Source: Alicyclobacillus suci
GTDB lineage: Bacteria; Bacillota; Bacilli; Alicyclobacillales; Alicyclobacillaceae
DNA length: 64,000 nt
Reading direction: 5' to 3'
Assembly: GCF_017329615.1 (NCBI RefSeq)
Contig: NZ_JAFMTW010000018.1
Coordinates: 1-64,000, forward strand
The position numbers and the translations under genes are program-made. How positions within the stretch are numbered: the stretch's first letter is position 1; the number at the start of each line of letters is the position of its first letter. The notes below the pieces were generated by a model. That model had not been told where the DNA came from. It was given only the letters and a program-made list of their open reading frames with translations, and did no database searches. This document shows, piece by piece, positions 42,554 to 51,100 of this stretch.

Positions 42554-43864
42554 ATGGCTAAAAATGAGATCCAGTCCGTTGAAAAAGTAATATCTGACTC
42601 ACGTGTTAGATGGCTCCCGAAAGCCCATCCAGTGTCATGGCTCATGCTACTGGTCACTACTCTGGCCATGTTGCTTTGCTCCATTGACAGACAGATACTC
42701 CCGACCGTTCTGCCTGGCATTATGAAAACGTTTCACCTGAATTCTGTGCAGGCTGGATGGCTTAATTCGATGAATTATATTGGATCCTTTGTTGGAGCGA
42801 TAGTAATTGGATATATCGCTGATAGAATTGGACGCGGGCATCGGCGGGCATGGTCGTGGATGGTCACAGCCATGCTGACAGTTGTTTCTGGACTGGCTAC
42901 ATTTTTCACGACAGGTATTGGTGGATTAAAGTTTTGGCGACTCATTATGGGGGTTGGTACGGGATCGATGGAACCTGTAAATGTCGCACTGGTCAGTGAG
43001 TTTTGGCAAAAAGAAGATCGGGGTTTTGCTGTGGGCGCACACCAAACCGGAATGCCGTTTGGACAGTTTGTCGGCCCTGTACTCATGGGGGCGATTTTGG
43101 CTGTTGGAAGTTGGCGCGCGACATTTTTATGGATACCGATTATTGGGATTGTAATTATGCTTTTACAATCCTTTGTTGGAACAAAGCGGAATGAACAGCG
43201 GGTTTATAATTGGATTACTGAGCGTCAACTGACAGTACCTGTAGATCATAGTTATCAACCCAACCGCAACCCGTTAAAGCATTTTGCGGAAGCAGTTCGT
43301 GATCGTAATGTGGGGCTAGGCTTACTAACAAACTTTATGTATCTTTGGGCCGAGATGGGCGTGGCGACGTTCCTGACGTTGGATTTGACATCGAAAGTAG
43401 GTTTACCGTTATCTGAAGCGGCTGTGATTTCCGGTGCATCCGGTATTACCGGATGGATGGGGCAAATTGTATGGGGTGCAATTAGTGATAAGCTTGGGAG
43501 AAAATTCTGCCTGAGGATCCTAACCGTTGGGTTTACTGCTTGTATCCTTTGCTGCATGTTTATTAACAGTGCGGCGACAGCCTGGTTGATTTTAATTATC
43601 TGGGGTATTTTTCGAAACTCTCCATATGCGGTATTGTATGCGATGCTGGTCGATTCCGCTCCGAAGTCGGCTGGTGCGAGCCTCGGGTTACTTGTCGGTG
43701 TGGGACTAGGTTTATCTGGAGCATTGGTTACGCCGGTCGCGGGATATTTTATTCAGCATTTTGGATGGCACTGGGACTATGTCATGTTAGCCGCCGTCTG
43801 CTTATTAACATTTATTCCTATGAGTTTGATGCGTGAAACATCTGGAGATAAGGCCTCAGTGTAA
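42554..43864 (+). CDS. MFS transporter
   Basis: 436-residue twelve-helix permease. Visible are LLCSIDRQILPTVLPGIM in helix 1, GYIADRIGRGHRRAWSW after helix 2 and the conserved Arg in KFWRLIMGVGTGSMEP. The D-R pair in helix 1 resembles anion:cation symporters that carry hexuronates and other organic acids. AGAGGTGAG lies before the ATG. It sits 30 bases behind the Ldh2 gene and is the likely importer of that pathway. Confidence 0.85.
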   Translation: MAKNEIQSVEKVISDSRVRWLPKAHPVSWLMLLVTTLAMLLCSIDRQILPTVLPGIMKTFHLNSVQAGWLNSMNYIGSFVGAIVIGYIADRIGRGHRRAWSWMVTAMLTVVSGLATFFTTGIGGLKFWRLIMGVGTGSMEPVNVALVSEFWQKEDRGFAVGAHQTGMPFGQFVGPVLMGAILAVGSWRATFLWIPIIGIVIMLLQSFVGTKRNEQRVYNWITERQLTVPVDHSYQPNRNPLKHFAEAVRDRNVGLGLLTNFMYLWAEMGVATFLTLDLTSKVGLPLSEAAVISGASGITGWMGQIVWGAISDKLGRKFCLRILTVGFTACILCCMFINSAATAWLILIIWGIFRNSPYAVLYAMLVDSAPKSAGASLGLLVGVGLGLSGALVTPVAGYFIQHFGWHWDYVMLAAVCLLTFIPMSLMRETSGDKASV

Positions 43865-43900
43865 TACCTACTTTCCTTCTCTATGATGTGTGGAGGCGAT

Positions 43901-44794
43901 ATGATGAAGAACGCAGATTACCATTTGGTCACGAATATTATTTCTGATCTAGGTGAGGGGCCTAGTTGGGACGATGAACGTCATCGGCTCTACTGGGTAG
44001 ATATTACGGGACAACAGATTCATATTTGGGATCCGAAGCTAAACGAGTCACGTTCTATTCAGACTGGGCAGTGGACGGGATGTGTGGTTCCTAGTCATGA
44101 TGATGAGTTGATATGTGCCTTGCATAAAGGATTTTACAAACTTGATTTAAATACAGAAGGGTTTAGCGAGATTGGTTTGCCAGGTGAGCGTGATTATGAT
44201 TTAAGTGTGAATCGGTTCAACGATGGAAAGTGCGATGCGTATGGAAGATTTTGGGCAGGGACGACGTCGTTTGAAGAAGAGTATCAAAAGGGATGTTTGT
44301 TCTATTTAGATACTGACCAGAAAATCCATCTTGTACGCAGAAAAGTTACCGTTTCTAACGGAATGGGATGGAGTCCGGATAATCAAATTATGTATTACAT
44401 AGACTCCGGGGTTCGTCAGGTGTTTGCCTATGATTTTGATTTGGAGACGGCCACCCTTCGTAATGAGCGAGTGCTCATAGATTTTGCACATGAGTTTGGA
44501 AATCCGGATGGAATGGCTGTGGATGCCGAGGGAATGCTTTGGATTGCGCACTGGGATGGATATGAGATCTCACGTTGGAATCCAAAGACCGGACTTAAAA
44601 TTGAAAAGTATGCATTGCCTGTTGCTCGTGTGACTTCATGCGCATTTGGGGGGGACGCACTTGATGAGTTGTATATTACTTCTGCTCGATACGGCTTGTC
44701 TACACAGCAACTTGCTGAGCAACCCTTAGCAGGGCGCTTATTCGTGATGAAGACGAGTACGCGAGGCATATCGACGTATCGTTTTGGTGGATGA
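43901..44794 (+). CDS. SMP-30/gluconolactonase family protein
   Basis: 297-residue six-bladed propeller lactonase. LGEGPSWDDERHRLYWVDI holds the metal-binding Glu, and VNRFNDGKCDAYGRFWAGT, SNGMGWSPDNQIMYYIDS (Asn and Asp ligands) and NPDGMAVDAEGMLWIA follow. It hydrolyses aldonolactones to the open sugar acids. GTGGAGGCGAT precedes the paired ATG. With the Ldh2-type enzyme and the porter it forms a short sugar-lactone or sugar-acid route. Confidence 0.9.
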   Translation: MMKNADYHLVTNIISDLGEGPSWDDERHRLYWVDITGQQIHIWDPKLNESRSIQTGQWTGCVVPSHDDELICALHKGFYKLDLNTEGFSEIGLPGERDYDLSVNRFNDGKCDAYGRFWAGTTSFEEEYQKGCLFYLDTDQKIHLVRRKVTVSNGMGWSPDNQIMYYIDSGVRQVFAYDFDLETATLRNERVLIDFAHEFGNPDGMAVDAEGMLWIAHWDGYEISRWNPKTGLKIEKYALPVARVTSCAFGGDALDELYITSARYGLSTQQLAEQPLAGRLFVMKTSTRGISTYRFGG

Positions 44795-44826
44795 CAAGAG
44801 GCGTATATCATACACGCCTCTTGTCA
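44791..44826. terminator. bidirectional terminator, SMP-30 / GntR
   Basis: Twelve-base perfect arms GACAAGAGGCGT/ACGCCTCTTGTC overlapping the lactonase stop, between two convergent genes. Confidence 0.8.
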
Positions 44827-44858
44827 TCCAACTGTCTAAGCGAGTCGGATGAATGCTA

Positions 44859-45542
44859 TCAATTATCTGAGTCACTAGGAAAGCTGTCGTCCCATAAATT
44901 TTTTGATTCTTCTTGTAAACTGCGTATATGAGATTCAAGTGTATGAAGTAATGCTGATAAATCTCGTTTACAAACGGCCTCATACATTCGTGTATGGTCA
45001 TCGTGACGAGCAATTGTGCTCTCATAAGACCGATGATATACCACCCTTGCAAGTGCTGCAGGTGCATTTAGTGAATCGTAAAGCTTTACAAGCCGTGTGT
45101 TACCTGCAGCTTCAACAAGTACTCGATGGAATTTCATATCACACTGCGAGTATTGCTCAAAAGGAAACGGTTTCTGCAAAATTAAAGAATCCATCTCTTT
45201 CAAAAGGTCATTCCAATATTTCATTTTGTACTCAGATAGTGTATTTATTGCTTGCTGTGCAGTCCACAACTCAATCATTAACCGCACATCCAATAATTCT
45301 AGGAAATCTTCGCAGTTTATCTTAGTGACGTACGTGCCTTTTCTGGGGACTATTTCTATGAGACCTTCGTGTACTAGTTGGCTGATTGCGTCTTTCACAG
45401 GAGAACGGCTCACACCAAACTCAGCAGCTAAGGCATGAATGTCCAGCTTTGCCCCTTGCGAGTACTTTCCACCGATAATGTCTGTACGCAATACTTGGTA
45501 GACTTGCTGTGCCAGGATTGACGTCTCAATCACTCGGTCCAA
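44859..45542 (-). CDS. GntR family regulator, FCD subfamily
   Basis: 227-residue regulator. The N-terminal winged helix (GAKLDIHALAAEFGVSRSPVKDAISQLVHEGLIEI) is followed by an all-helical FCD ligand domain with metal ligands in FHRVLVEAAGNTRL and the DDHTRMYEAVCKRD His. Part of that helix is quoted here in pieces: AAEFGVSRSPVKDAI. FCD regulators sense carboxylic or sugar acids. TTG start with GAAGGGACG upstream; a GTG nine bases later is an alternative. Convergent to, and probably controlling, the Ldh2-MFS-SMP30 operon through the palindrome at 41418. Confidence 0.87.
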   Translation of the reverse strand: MDRVIETSILAQQVYQVLRTDIIGGKYSQGAKLDIHALAAEFGVSRSPVKDAISQLVHEGLIEIVPRKGTYVTKINCEDFLELLDVRLMIELWTAQQAINTLSEYKMKYWNDLLKEMDSLILQKPFPFEQYSQCDMKFHRVLVEAAGNTRLVKLYDSLNAPAALARVVYHRSYESTIARHDDHTRMYEAVCKRDLSALLHTLESHIRSLQEESKNLWDDSFPSDSDN

Positions 45543-45771
45543 TCACGATAACGTCCCTTCGTGTAGCTCATAATTCAGATGTGCCCTGGATTGGAATATT
45601 TGATAAAGGATTCTCGAAGTACAAGAAAAGAAATCTAGTTGTTAAGATAATTTTATGCGATTTCAATATTATATCTAAAGGTACAAGCAGAGTCACGTGT
45701 GGATGTGTAGGTGCATGTTGCTTGTATAGGGTCATATTAATCAATAGGGATCGTCATACTGTATCGGTAAG

Positions 45772-45824
45772 TAATCCACAGATATATAGCGTTATCAACA
45801 GGATTGTCCACAGGGTTATCCACA
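45772..45824 (+). other. DnaA-box array 2, four boxes in one orientation
   Basis: TAATCCACA (45772), TTATCAACA (45792), TTGTCCACA (45804) and a perfect TTATCCACA (45816), all in the same direction and stepped 20, 12 and 12 bases. No origin genes are near. A titration or timing locus like the DnaA-box clusters of B. subtilis is a fair comparison. Confidence 0.65.
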
Positions 45825-46140
45825 TAACTTTAGCAGGTCGATGCACAATGCCAGGGCTTCACCGATGGCGGCGCGCGTAGGTGGGCACGAACGATACTGT
45901 TGCTACGGCGGCGGTGGGGCGCATGCACGCGGACTACATGCTACAGGAACGTCGTCTGAATACCGCGGAATGTCGCATGGGCGTCTTAGGTGTCTTAATT
46001 GATATAAATATCATTTTATTCAATAAGTAAGGTGGGGATTTGCGCTATTTCACTATTTCAGTGGTTCACTGACCATGAAGGCGTCTTGAAACCAGTGTAC
46101 GGCGGTTACGCGATTAATAGGCTTATGATTCGTATTCTCA
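45825..46140. other. gap with no gene recognised
   Basis: No coding frame with a ribosome site. The stretch between 45860 and 45980 is GC-rich and the stretch around 46000-46030 is AT-rich. Nothing further stands out. Confidence 0.5.
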
Positions 46141-46171
46141 CCTGGCGCCCAACCCGATTATTGGCGCCAGG
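46141..46171 (-). terminator. hairpin behind the AraR-like gene
   Basis: Perfect CCTGGCGCC/GGCGCCAGG arms just past the stop of the minus-strand regulator; no U-tract. Confidence 0.55.
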
Positions 46172-46182
46172 GATTCTGATAT

Positions 46183-47328
46183 TCAAATCATCCCGCATAC
46201 TGACGGTGCTGCGGAAGAGCGCTCTGTCACAAGCTTTCCGGGTAGCAAAATTGATGTTTCATCGTCACTTTTTTCTTCACGAATAATCCGTAACAACATA
46301 TCAACCGCTTTGGCGCCAATCTGCTTTTGTTCCTGTGCAATGTGAGTGAATTCACCACGATGTGCAAGCTTTGGACTGTCGAAGCAGACGACGGATAAAT
46401 CATCAGGGATGGATAAATTCATCTCACGGCAGATGTCATCCAAAATGCTCGCGAACACGTACTCCGTGGCCACGACGGCCGTTAACTCATTATGCTGAGC
46501 GAGATAATTTTGGATCGTGCGACGTACCTCAGGTCCGTCTGGAGAATTTACTGCACCGCCCGTTGGCAACGCTGACAGGTTGAGCGGTGGTTCATACGGG
46601 ATGCCATGGTCTTCAAGTGCGGCTAAATACCCAGCGAACCTATCCTCGAGCGTCGCCGTCGCCGTTACCCCCGGAGAAATAAATCCAATGTGCCGATGGC
46701 CAAGGTCAATGAGATGTTTTGTCAGTTCATAGGCGGCGGTATGGTTGTCTGTCGTCACATACGGGACGTGGATTTTATCGAGGCGTTTGTCAACCAGGAC
46801 AAGAGGAAAATTCTCGACGTGAAGCCGCAGCAACGCTTCGTTGTAGAATTCACCATACACCGGATTGACCAGAAGCCCGTTGACACCTGCTTGGACGGCT
46901 CGGCGAATCGCTGTTTCTTCAGCTTCCTGCGATTGGTTTGTAAAGCTGACCAAGACAGACCAGTTTGCAGCCTCAGCCTGTGCGATGGCAGAAGTTAGGA
47001 CGTCAATGCCAAAATCGTCACTGACATCTGGCAGAATAAAGCCAATCAAGGGACGGTTACCTTCGCTCTGTATCGATTTACTTGAGAAGTCAGCATTATA
47101 TTTGTCAGCCACGAATGATCCCTTGCCGGGATACCGAAGGATGAACCCCTCCTGTGCCAGCTTTTGCAGTGCGCGGTGCACAGTGATCCGACTTACATGT
47201 AATTGTTCTGCGAGTTTCTGTTCAGTGGGGAGTTGACTCCCAGGTGTGAACTCTCGAGCGAGAATCCGCTTTCGAATGGCTTGGTAGATTTCATTTTGTA
47301 AGGGCGGTCCGGATCTCAACCAGCACAT
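46183..47328 (-). CDS. GntR-LacI hybrid regulator (AraR type)
   Basis: 381-residue repressor with a GntR winged helix at the N-terminus (PGSQLPTEQKLAEQLHVSRI, ALQKLAQEGFILRYPGKGSF) joined to a LacI/periplasmic-binding sugar domain (PLIGFILPDVSDDFG, VPYVTTDNHTAAYELTKHL, SVVCFDSP). This layout is that of AraR. AAAGGA precedes the ATG. It is transcribed away from the mannoside operon, and matching palindromes occur in both promoters. A mannoside or derived sugar is the likely inducer. Confidence 0.9.
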   Translation of the reverse strand: MCWLRSGPPLQNEIYQAIRKRILAREFTPGSQLPTEQKLAEQLHVSRITVHRALQKLAQEGFILRYPGKGSFVADKYNADFSSKSIQSEGNRPLIGFILPDVSDDFGIDVLTSAIAQAEAANWSVLVSFTNQSQEAEETAIRRAVQAGVNGLLVNPVYGEFYNEALLRLHVENFPLVLVDKRLDKIHVPYVTTDNHTAAYELTKHLIDLGHRHIGFISPGVTATATLEDRFAGYLAALEDHGIPYEPPLNLSALPTGGAVNSPDGPEVRRTIQNYLAQHNELTAVVATEYVFASILDDICREMNLSIPDDLSVVCFDSPKLAHRGEFTHIAQEQKQIGAKAVDMLLRIIREEKSDDETSILLPGKLVTERSSAAPSVCGMI

Positions 47329-47361
47329 ATCCTTTCAGCAGTGGCGTTAGTCAGTAACATA

Positions 47362-47389
47362 AGTATAGTATACATTTGATACAAATCAA
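47362..47389 (-). promoter_or_regulatory. promoter and operator of the AraR-like gene
   Basis: Minus-strand TTGATT and TATACT, 16 bases apart. The perfect palindrome ATTTG-ATA-CAAAT (47374-47386) lies between them, so the regulator probably represses itself. Confidence 0.6.
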
Positions 47390-47528
47390 TTGCTTGGCTA
47401 CAAAATATATCGTCGATTTGCTATTTTATTTATATCCTGAATTGTATGTTAATTCGGTTGAGCCTTGCAATAAAAGGATTATAAGGTTTTTGTCGAATTA
47501 TGTTGATAAATAAATATCTGCCTACCCA

Positions 47529-47567
47529 TTGAACAAAGTGGATACAATATATATATTTGATACTAAT
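47529..47567 (+). promoter_or_regulatory. promoter and operator of the mannoside operon
   Basis: TTGAAC and TATATT with a 17-base spacer. The word ATTTGATAC-AAT over the -10 box repeats the 18-base TATA-ATTTGATAC-AAT block found in the divergent regulator promoter at 47369-47386. Confidence 0.6.
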
Positions 47568-47637
47568 CGAATTCGCAGATAACTCAGACAGATGGAACCC
47601 TTTGCTACGTGTATTCAGGGTTCTCGGGAGTTATCGA

Positions 47638-47651
47638 TGTAATCGCTTTCA
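47638..47651 (+). promoter_or_regulatory. cre site in the mannoside operon leader
   Basis: TGTAATCGCTTTCA agrees at every defined position with the CcpA cre consensus and lies downstream of the promoter, where it would block elongation. Confidence 0.65.
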
Positions 47652-47734
47652 TCGATTTTCATGCACTTGCTACAGAGTCGAGGCTGTTCAGATTTGTGGT
47701 GTCGATGACTTTAAAAACGTTTGGGGGAGACAAA

Positions 47735-49135
47735 ATGGCGAAGCGTCTTATTGGTGCCGTATCGGGTATCGCGTTGGCAGGGCTCGTGCTGGGTGGGTGC
47801 GGGGCGACGCCTGCGTCCGGAGCGGGAGGAAATGGAGGGGCCCATTCATCGTCTGGTGGCGGCTCAAGCAACACCATCACGGTTGCGTATCAGCAATTTG
47901 GCAAACCACCGTACTTCAATGAGGAATGGTTGCAGCAATCTGCGAAAGCGTTTGAGAAGAACCATCCTGGGGTCACTGTAAAGTTGGAGCCGATTGAGGC
48001 GTCCGAGAATGATTTTTACACGAAGATTGACCTCATGATGAAATCAGCCAGCACGGCGCCGGATGTTGTGACTGAGGATACGTTTTTGATTAATGCGGAC
48101 GGTTCAGCTGGCTACTTACAGCCTTTGAATGACGACGTGAAAAATTGGTCTGACTGGTCGCAGTTTAGCGATGCTATGAAGTCTGGTTCCACCTCGAATG
48201 ACGGCACGATTTACGGTGTGCCGTATAGCACTGATACACGCGGCCTCTATTACGACGTCAACATCTTCAAAAAGGCCGGGTTGCCTGTGCCGTGGAACCC
48301 TAAGAATTGGAACGACGTCGTTAACGCTGCGAAGGCCATCAAGGCTAAGGTTCCAGGCGTTATCCCATTCTTTTGCCAGGTGGGTAAGGCAACTGGCGAA
48401 GCAACAACGATGCAGACGTTCGAGATGTTACTCTACGGCACAAACGATACTTTGTATGACACGAAGACCAACAAATGGATTGTTCAAAGTCCTGGATTTT
48501 TGGACTCCTTGAAGTTCATTCAAACGATTTACTCGCAAAACCTGGGGCCCAGCCTCTCTACTGTGCTCAACGCGCAAGCTGGCAACACAGAAGTACAGGA
48601 ACTCATGCCGAAACAGCAAATCGGTATCGCAATCGACGGCAACTGGTTGCCTGGAAACTGGTTGTCGAACGGTGCATCGCCATGGCCTGACGGCACGAAG
48701 GATTACCAGTTGACCGCGATGCCGACTGAAAACGGCCAAGCGCCGGGATACACCTCTATGTCAGGCGGTTGGGCATTGTCTATTTCCAAGCTTTCGAAAA
48801 ATCAGAAGCTGGCTTGGGCGTTCATCCAGACGGCATGTAACAAGCAAAACATGGAATGGTATGACATTAATCAAGGCAATCTGACACCTCGTAATGACAT
48901 CGCAAGCGACCCGAAGTATCAAAATGCTCCAGGACAATTCTTTAAAGAGGCGACCAGCTTTACGAAGTTCACGCATTTCAGACCTGCAAACTCACAATAT
49001 CCAAGTGTTTCGACTCAAATTCAAACGGCTGTTGAGTCCGTGGCTACGGGGGCTTCTACACCAGAGCAGGCGATGCAACAGTACGCGAACAACGTGCAGC
49101 GCATCGTCGGAGCAGGGAACACGGAAACTAAGTAA
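47735..49135 (+). CDS. sugar ABC transporter substrate-binding lipoprotein
   Basis: 466-residue family 1 solute-binding protein. The signal peptide MAKRLIGAVSGIALAGLVLG ends in the lipobox GGC, followed by a Gly/Ser linker; the mature part starts with ITVAYQQFGKPPYF and has APDVVTEDTFLINADGSAGY. The ATG is preceded by GGGGGAG; the longer frame to 47609 lacks a ribosome site. It captures a sugar outside the cell for the two permeases that follow. No ATPase gene is present, so a shared MsmX-type ATPase is expected. The mannosidase downstream suggests mannosides as cargo. Confidence 0.92.
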   Translation: MAKRLIGAVSGIALAGLVLGGCGATPASGAGGNGGAHSSSGGGSSNTITVAYQQFGKPPYFNEEWLQQSAKAFEKNHPGVTVKLEPIEASENDFYTKIDLMMKSASTAPDVVTEDTFLINADGSAGYLQPLNDDVKNWSDWSQFSDAMKSGSTSNDGTIYGVPYSTDTRGLYYDVNIFKKAGLPVPWNPKNWNDVVNAAKAIKAKVPGVIPFFCQVGKATGEATTMQTFEMLLYGTNDTLYDTKTNKWIVQSPGFLDSLKFIQTIYSQNLGPSLSTVLNAQAGNTEVQELMPKQQIGIAIDGNWLPGNWLSNGASPWPDGTKDYQLTAMPTENGQAPGYTSMSGGWALSISKLSKNQKLAWAFIQTACNKQNMEWYDINQGNLTPRNDIASDPKYQNAPGQFFKEATSFTKFTHFRPANSQYPSVSTQIQTAVESVATGASTPEQAMQQYANNVQRIVGAGNTETK

Positions 49136-49254
49136 TTTTGACGAGGGCGTGGACAGGTGCACGATTTGCGGGTGACAATGCGCACCTGTCTGCCTCACGT
49201 GTGACCCAGGCATGGTAAAAGCGAAGTCATGGATTTCGAGGAGGGAAAGCGGTG

Positions 49255-50187
49255 ATGAGCAACGCTAGTGTTGACGTAGTTCCACAGCCCAGCAAATTGA
49301 AGTCAAAACGCGGTTTTCGCGCTGGTCACACTGGTTGGCGCGCGGCTTTGTTTATGCTCCCTTCGTGGGTGCTGCTGCTCGTATTCTTTTTCGTTCCAAT
49401 TTTGTTGACCTTCTATTTTGCCTTTACGAACTTGTCTCTCACAGGCGCCTCAAGCGCCGCTACACAGTTTGTGGGCTTTCGCAACTTTGCTTCCATGTTT
49501 GCTGATCCGACATTTCGCATAAGCGTCTTCAAAACTATCATTTTCCTTATTTTCTCGGCGGTCATCGGACAGCAAATCCTTGGGCTCTTGCTTGCCATTC
49601 TCATGAATGAGCGAAACAGAGCGTTTCGCAGTGTTATCGGCGTCCTTGTTTTAGCTGGGTGGGTTACGCCCGAGATTGTCGTCGCGTTTATTTTCTTCGC
49701 TTTTTTCAGTAACACCGGAACGTTTGATATGATCCTTGGCTGGTTTCATATCAAGGCCATCGCTTGGCTTTACACTTTTCCGATGGTGTCTGTTGTCGTA
49801 GCGAACATTTGGCACGGAACCGCGTTCTCCATGCTTGTCTATCAAGCAGCCTTGGGTGATGTTCCGAAAGAGATTCTCGAGTCCGCGGAAATTGACGGAG
49901 CCGGACGTTTTCAACGGCTGTTTCGCGTGACATTACCGGTCATTAAGGGCTCCATCGCGACGAATATGGTCCTCATCACGCTGCAAACCTTGGGGCTGTT
50001 CACCTTAATTTACTCCCTTACAGGCGGCGGCCCTGGCAACAAGACAGAAACGCTTCCAATTTACATGTACCAACAGGCATTCTCCGATTACCAGCTTGGT
50101 TATGGAACGGCTATTTCGCTCATTCTCCTCATTATTGGCATTATCGCAAGCTTCGTTTACATGCGGATGCTCAAAATTGAAATGTGA
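49255..50187 (+). CDS. sugar ABC transporter permease (MalF type)
   Basis: 310-residue inner-membrane permease with six helices. The EAA loop that docks the ATPase is EILESAEIDGAGRFQRLFRV near residue 205. GAGGAGGGA precedes the ATG; a GTG three bases earlier is possible. Partner of the MalG-type permease 43 bases downstream. Confidence 0.92.
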   Translation: MSNASVDVVPQPSKLKSKRGFRAGHTGWRAALFMLPSWVLLLVFFFVPILLTFYFAFTNLSLTGASSAATQFVGFRNFASMFADPTFRISVFKTIIFLIFSAVIGQQILGLLLAILMNERNRAFRSVIGVLVLAGWVTPEIVVAFIFFAFFSNTGTFDMILGWFHIKAIAWLYTFPMVSVVVANIWHGTAFSMLVYQAALGDVPKEILESAEIDGAGRFQRLFRVTLPVIKGSIATNMVLITLQTLGLFTLIYSLTGGGPGNKTETLPIYMYQQAFSDYQLGYGTAISLILLIIGIIASFVYMRMLKIEM

Positions 50188-50230
50188 CGAACCCATCGCC
50201 TATATTCAGCATTTTGAGAGGAGGAATGGA

Positions 50231-51064
50231 ATGATGCGCATAAACCGTTTGACAACGGATAAAGTGCTTGCACACGTCATCCTTGTCCTTATCGGCATCG
50301 CGTTTGTCGTACCGCTCTTGTGGATGATCTTTGCATCGTTTCAGCCCAATGCGACTTTATCCCTGGAAATTTCCAAACACTGGTCTTTGTCCAACTTCGG
50401 CTCCATTTTGGCCGATCCGGCGAATCAGCGCGCGTTTTTGAACGGCATTCTCCTGTCGATTGGACAGTCCATCATCGTCGTCGTTGTGGCGGGACTAGCG
50501 GCGTACCCGTTGTCTAGGTATCAGCTGAAATACAAGCGGCCGTTCATGTATGTCATTTTGTTTTCGACAAGCTTGCCCATCACGGCCGTGATGGTGCCTG
50601 TTTACGAACTGTTCGTTTTCATGCACATGACCGACTCGTTGTTTTGGACCATGATGTTCCTGTCCGCTTCAGGCCTTCCTTACGCCATTTGGATTATGAA
50701 AAACTTCATGGATTCCGTGCCAGTTGAACTCGAAGAGGCTGCATGGACAGACGGTGCATCTACTTTGACAAGTCTGCGAAGCGTCGTGGCTCCTCTCATG
50801 ATTCCAGGGATCTTCACGGTTGGCATCTTTACGTTTGCAGGCAGCTGGGGGAACTTTTTCGTTCCGTTCATTCTGATTCAAACGCCGGCGAAACTCCCAG
50901 CTTCCGTGACAATATTCCAGTTCTTTGGTCAGTACGGATCAGTTGAATATGGACAGTTGGCGGCATTCTCCATGCTGTACACCATCCCGGCTGTTCTTTT
51001 GTACATCTTCGGGCAGAGGTATATGTCCAGAGGATTTAGCTTTGGCGGTGCCACAAAAGGGTAA
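50231..51064 (+). CDS. sugar ABC transporter permease (MalG type)
   Basis: 277-residue six-helix permease. The EAA loop is VPVELEEAAWTDGASTLTSL and the C-terminal FGQRYMSRGFSFGGATKG is typical for MalG-like subunits. AGAGGAGGAATG precedes the ATG at 50231; the longer frame overlaps the previous gene. With the binding protein and the MalF-type subunit it forms one importer. Confidence 0.92.
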   Translation: MMRINRLTTDKVLAHVILVLIGIAFVVPLLWMIFASFQPNATLSLEISKHWSLSNFGSILADPANQRAFLNGILLSIGQSIIVVVVAGLAAYPLSRYQLKYKRPFMYVILFSTSLPITAVMVPVYELFVFMHMTDSLFWTMMFLSASGLPYAIWIMKNFMDSVPVELEEAAWTDGASTLTSLRSVVAPLMIPGIFTVGIFTFAGSWGNFFVPFILIQTPAKLPASVTIFQFFGQYGSVEYGQLAAFSMLYTIPAVLLYIFGQRYMSRGFSFGGATKG

Positions 51065-51100
51065 GCTGTTTGGCTCGCGTCAGGATAGGAGGGAATATCG

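Noticed and set aside
42723..42736. cre-like TGAAAACGTTTCAC
   Set aside because: It lies inside the coding region of an MFS gene, well past the start; probably chance, though an internal cre cannot be excluded.
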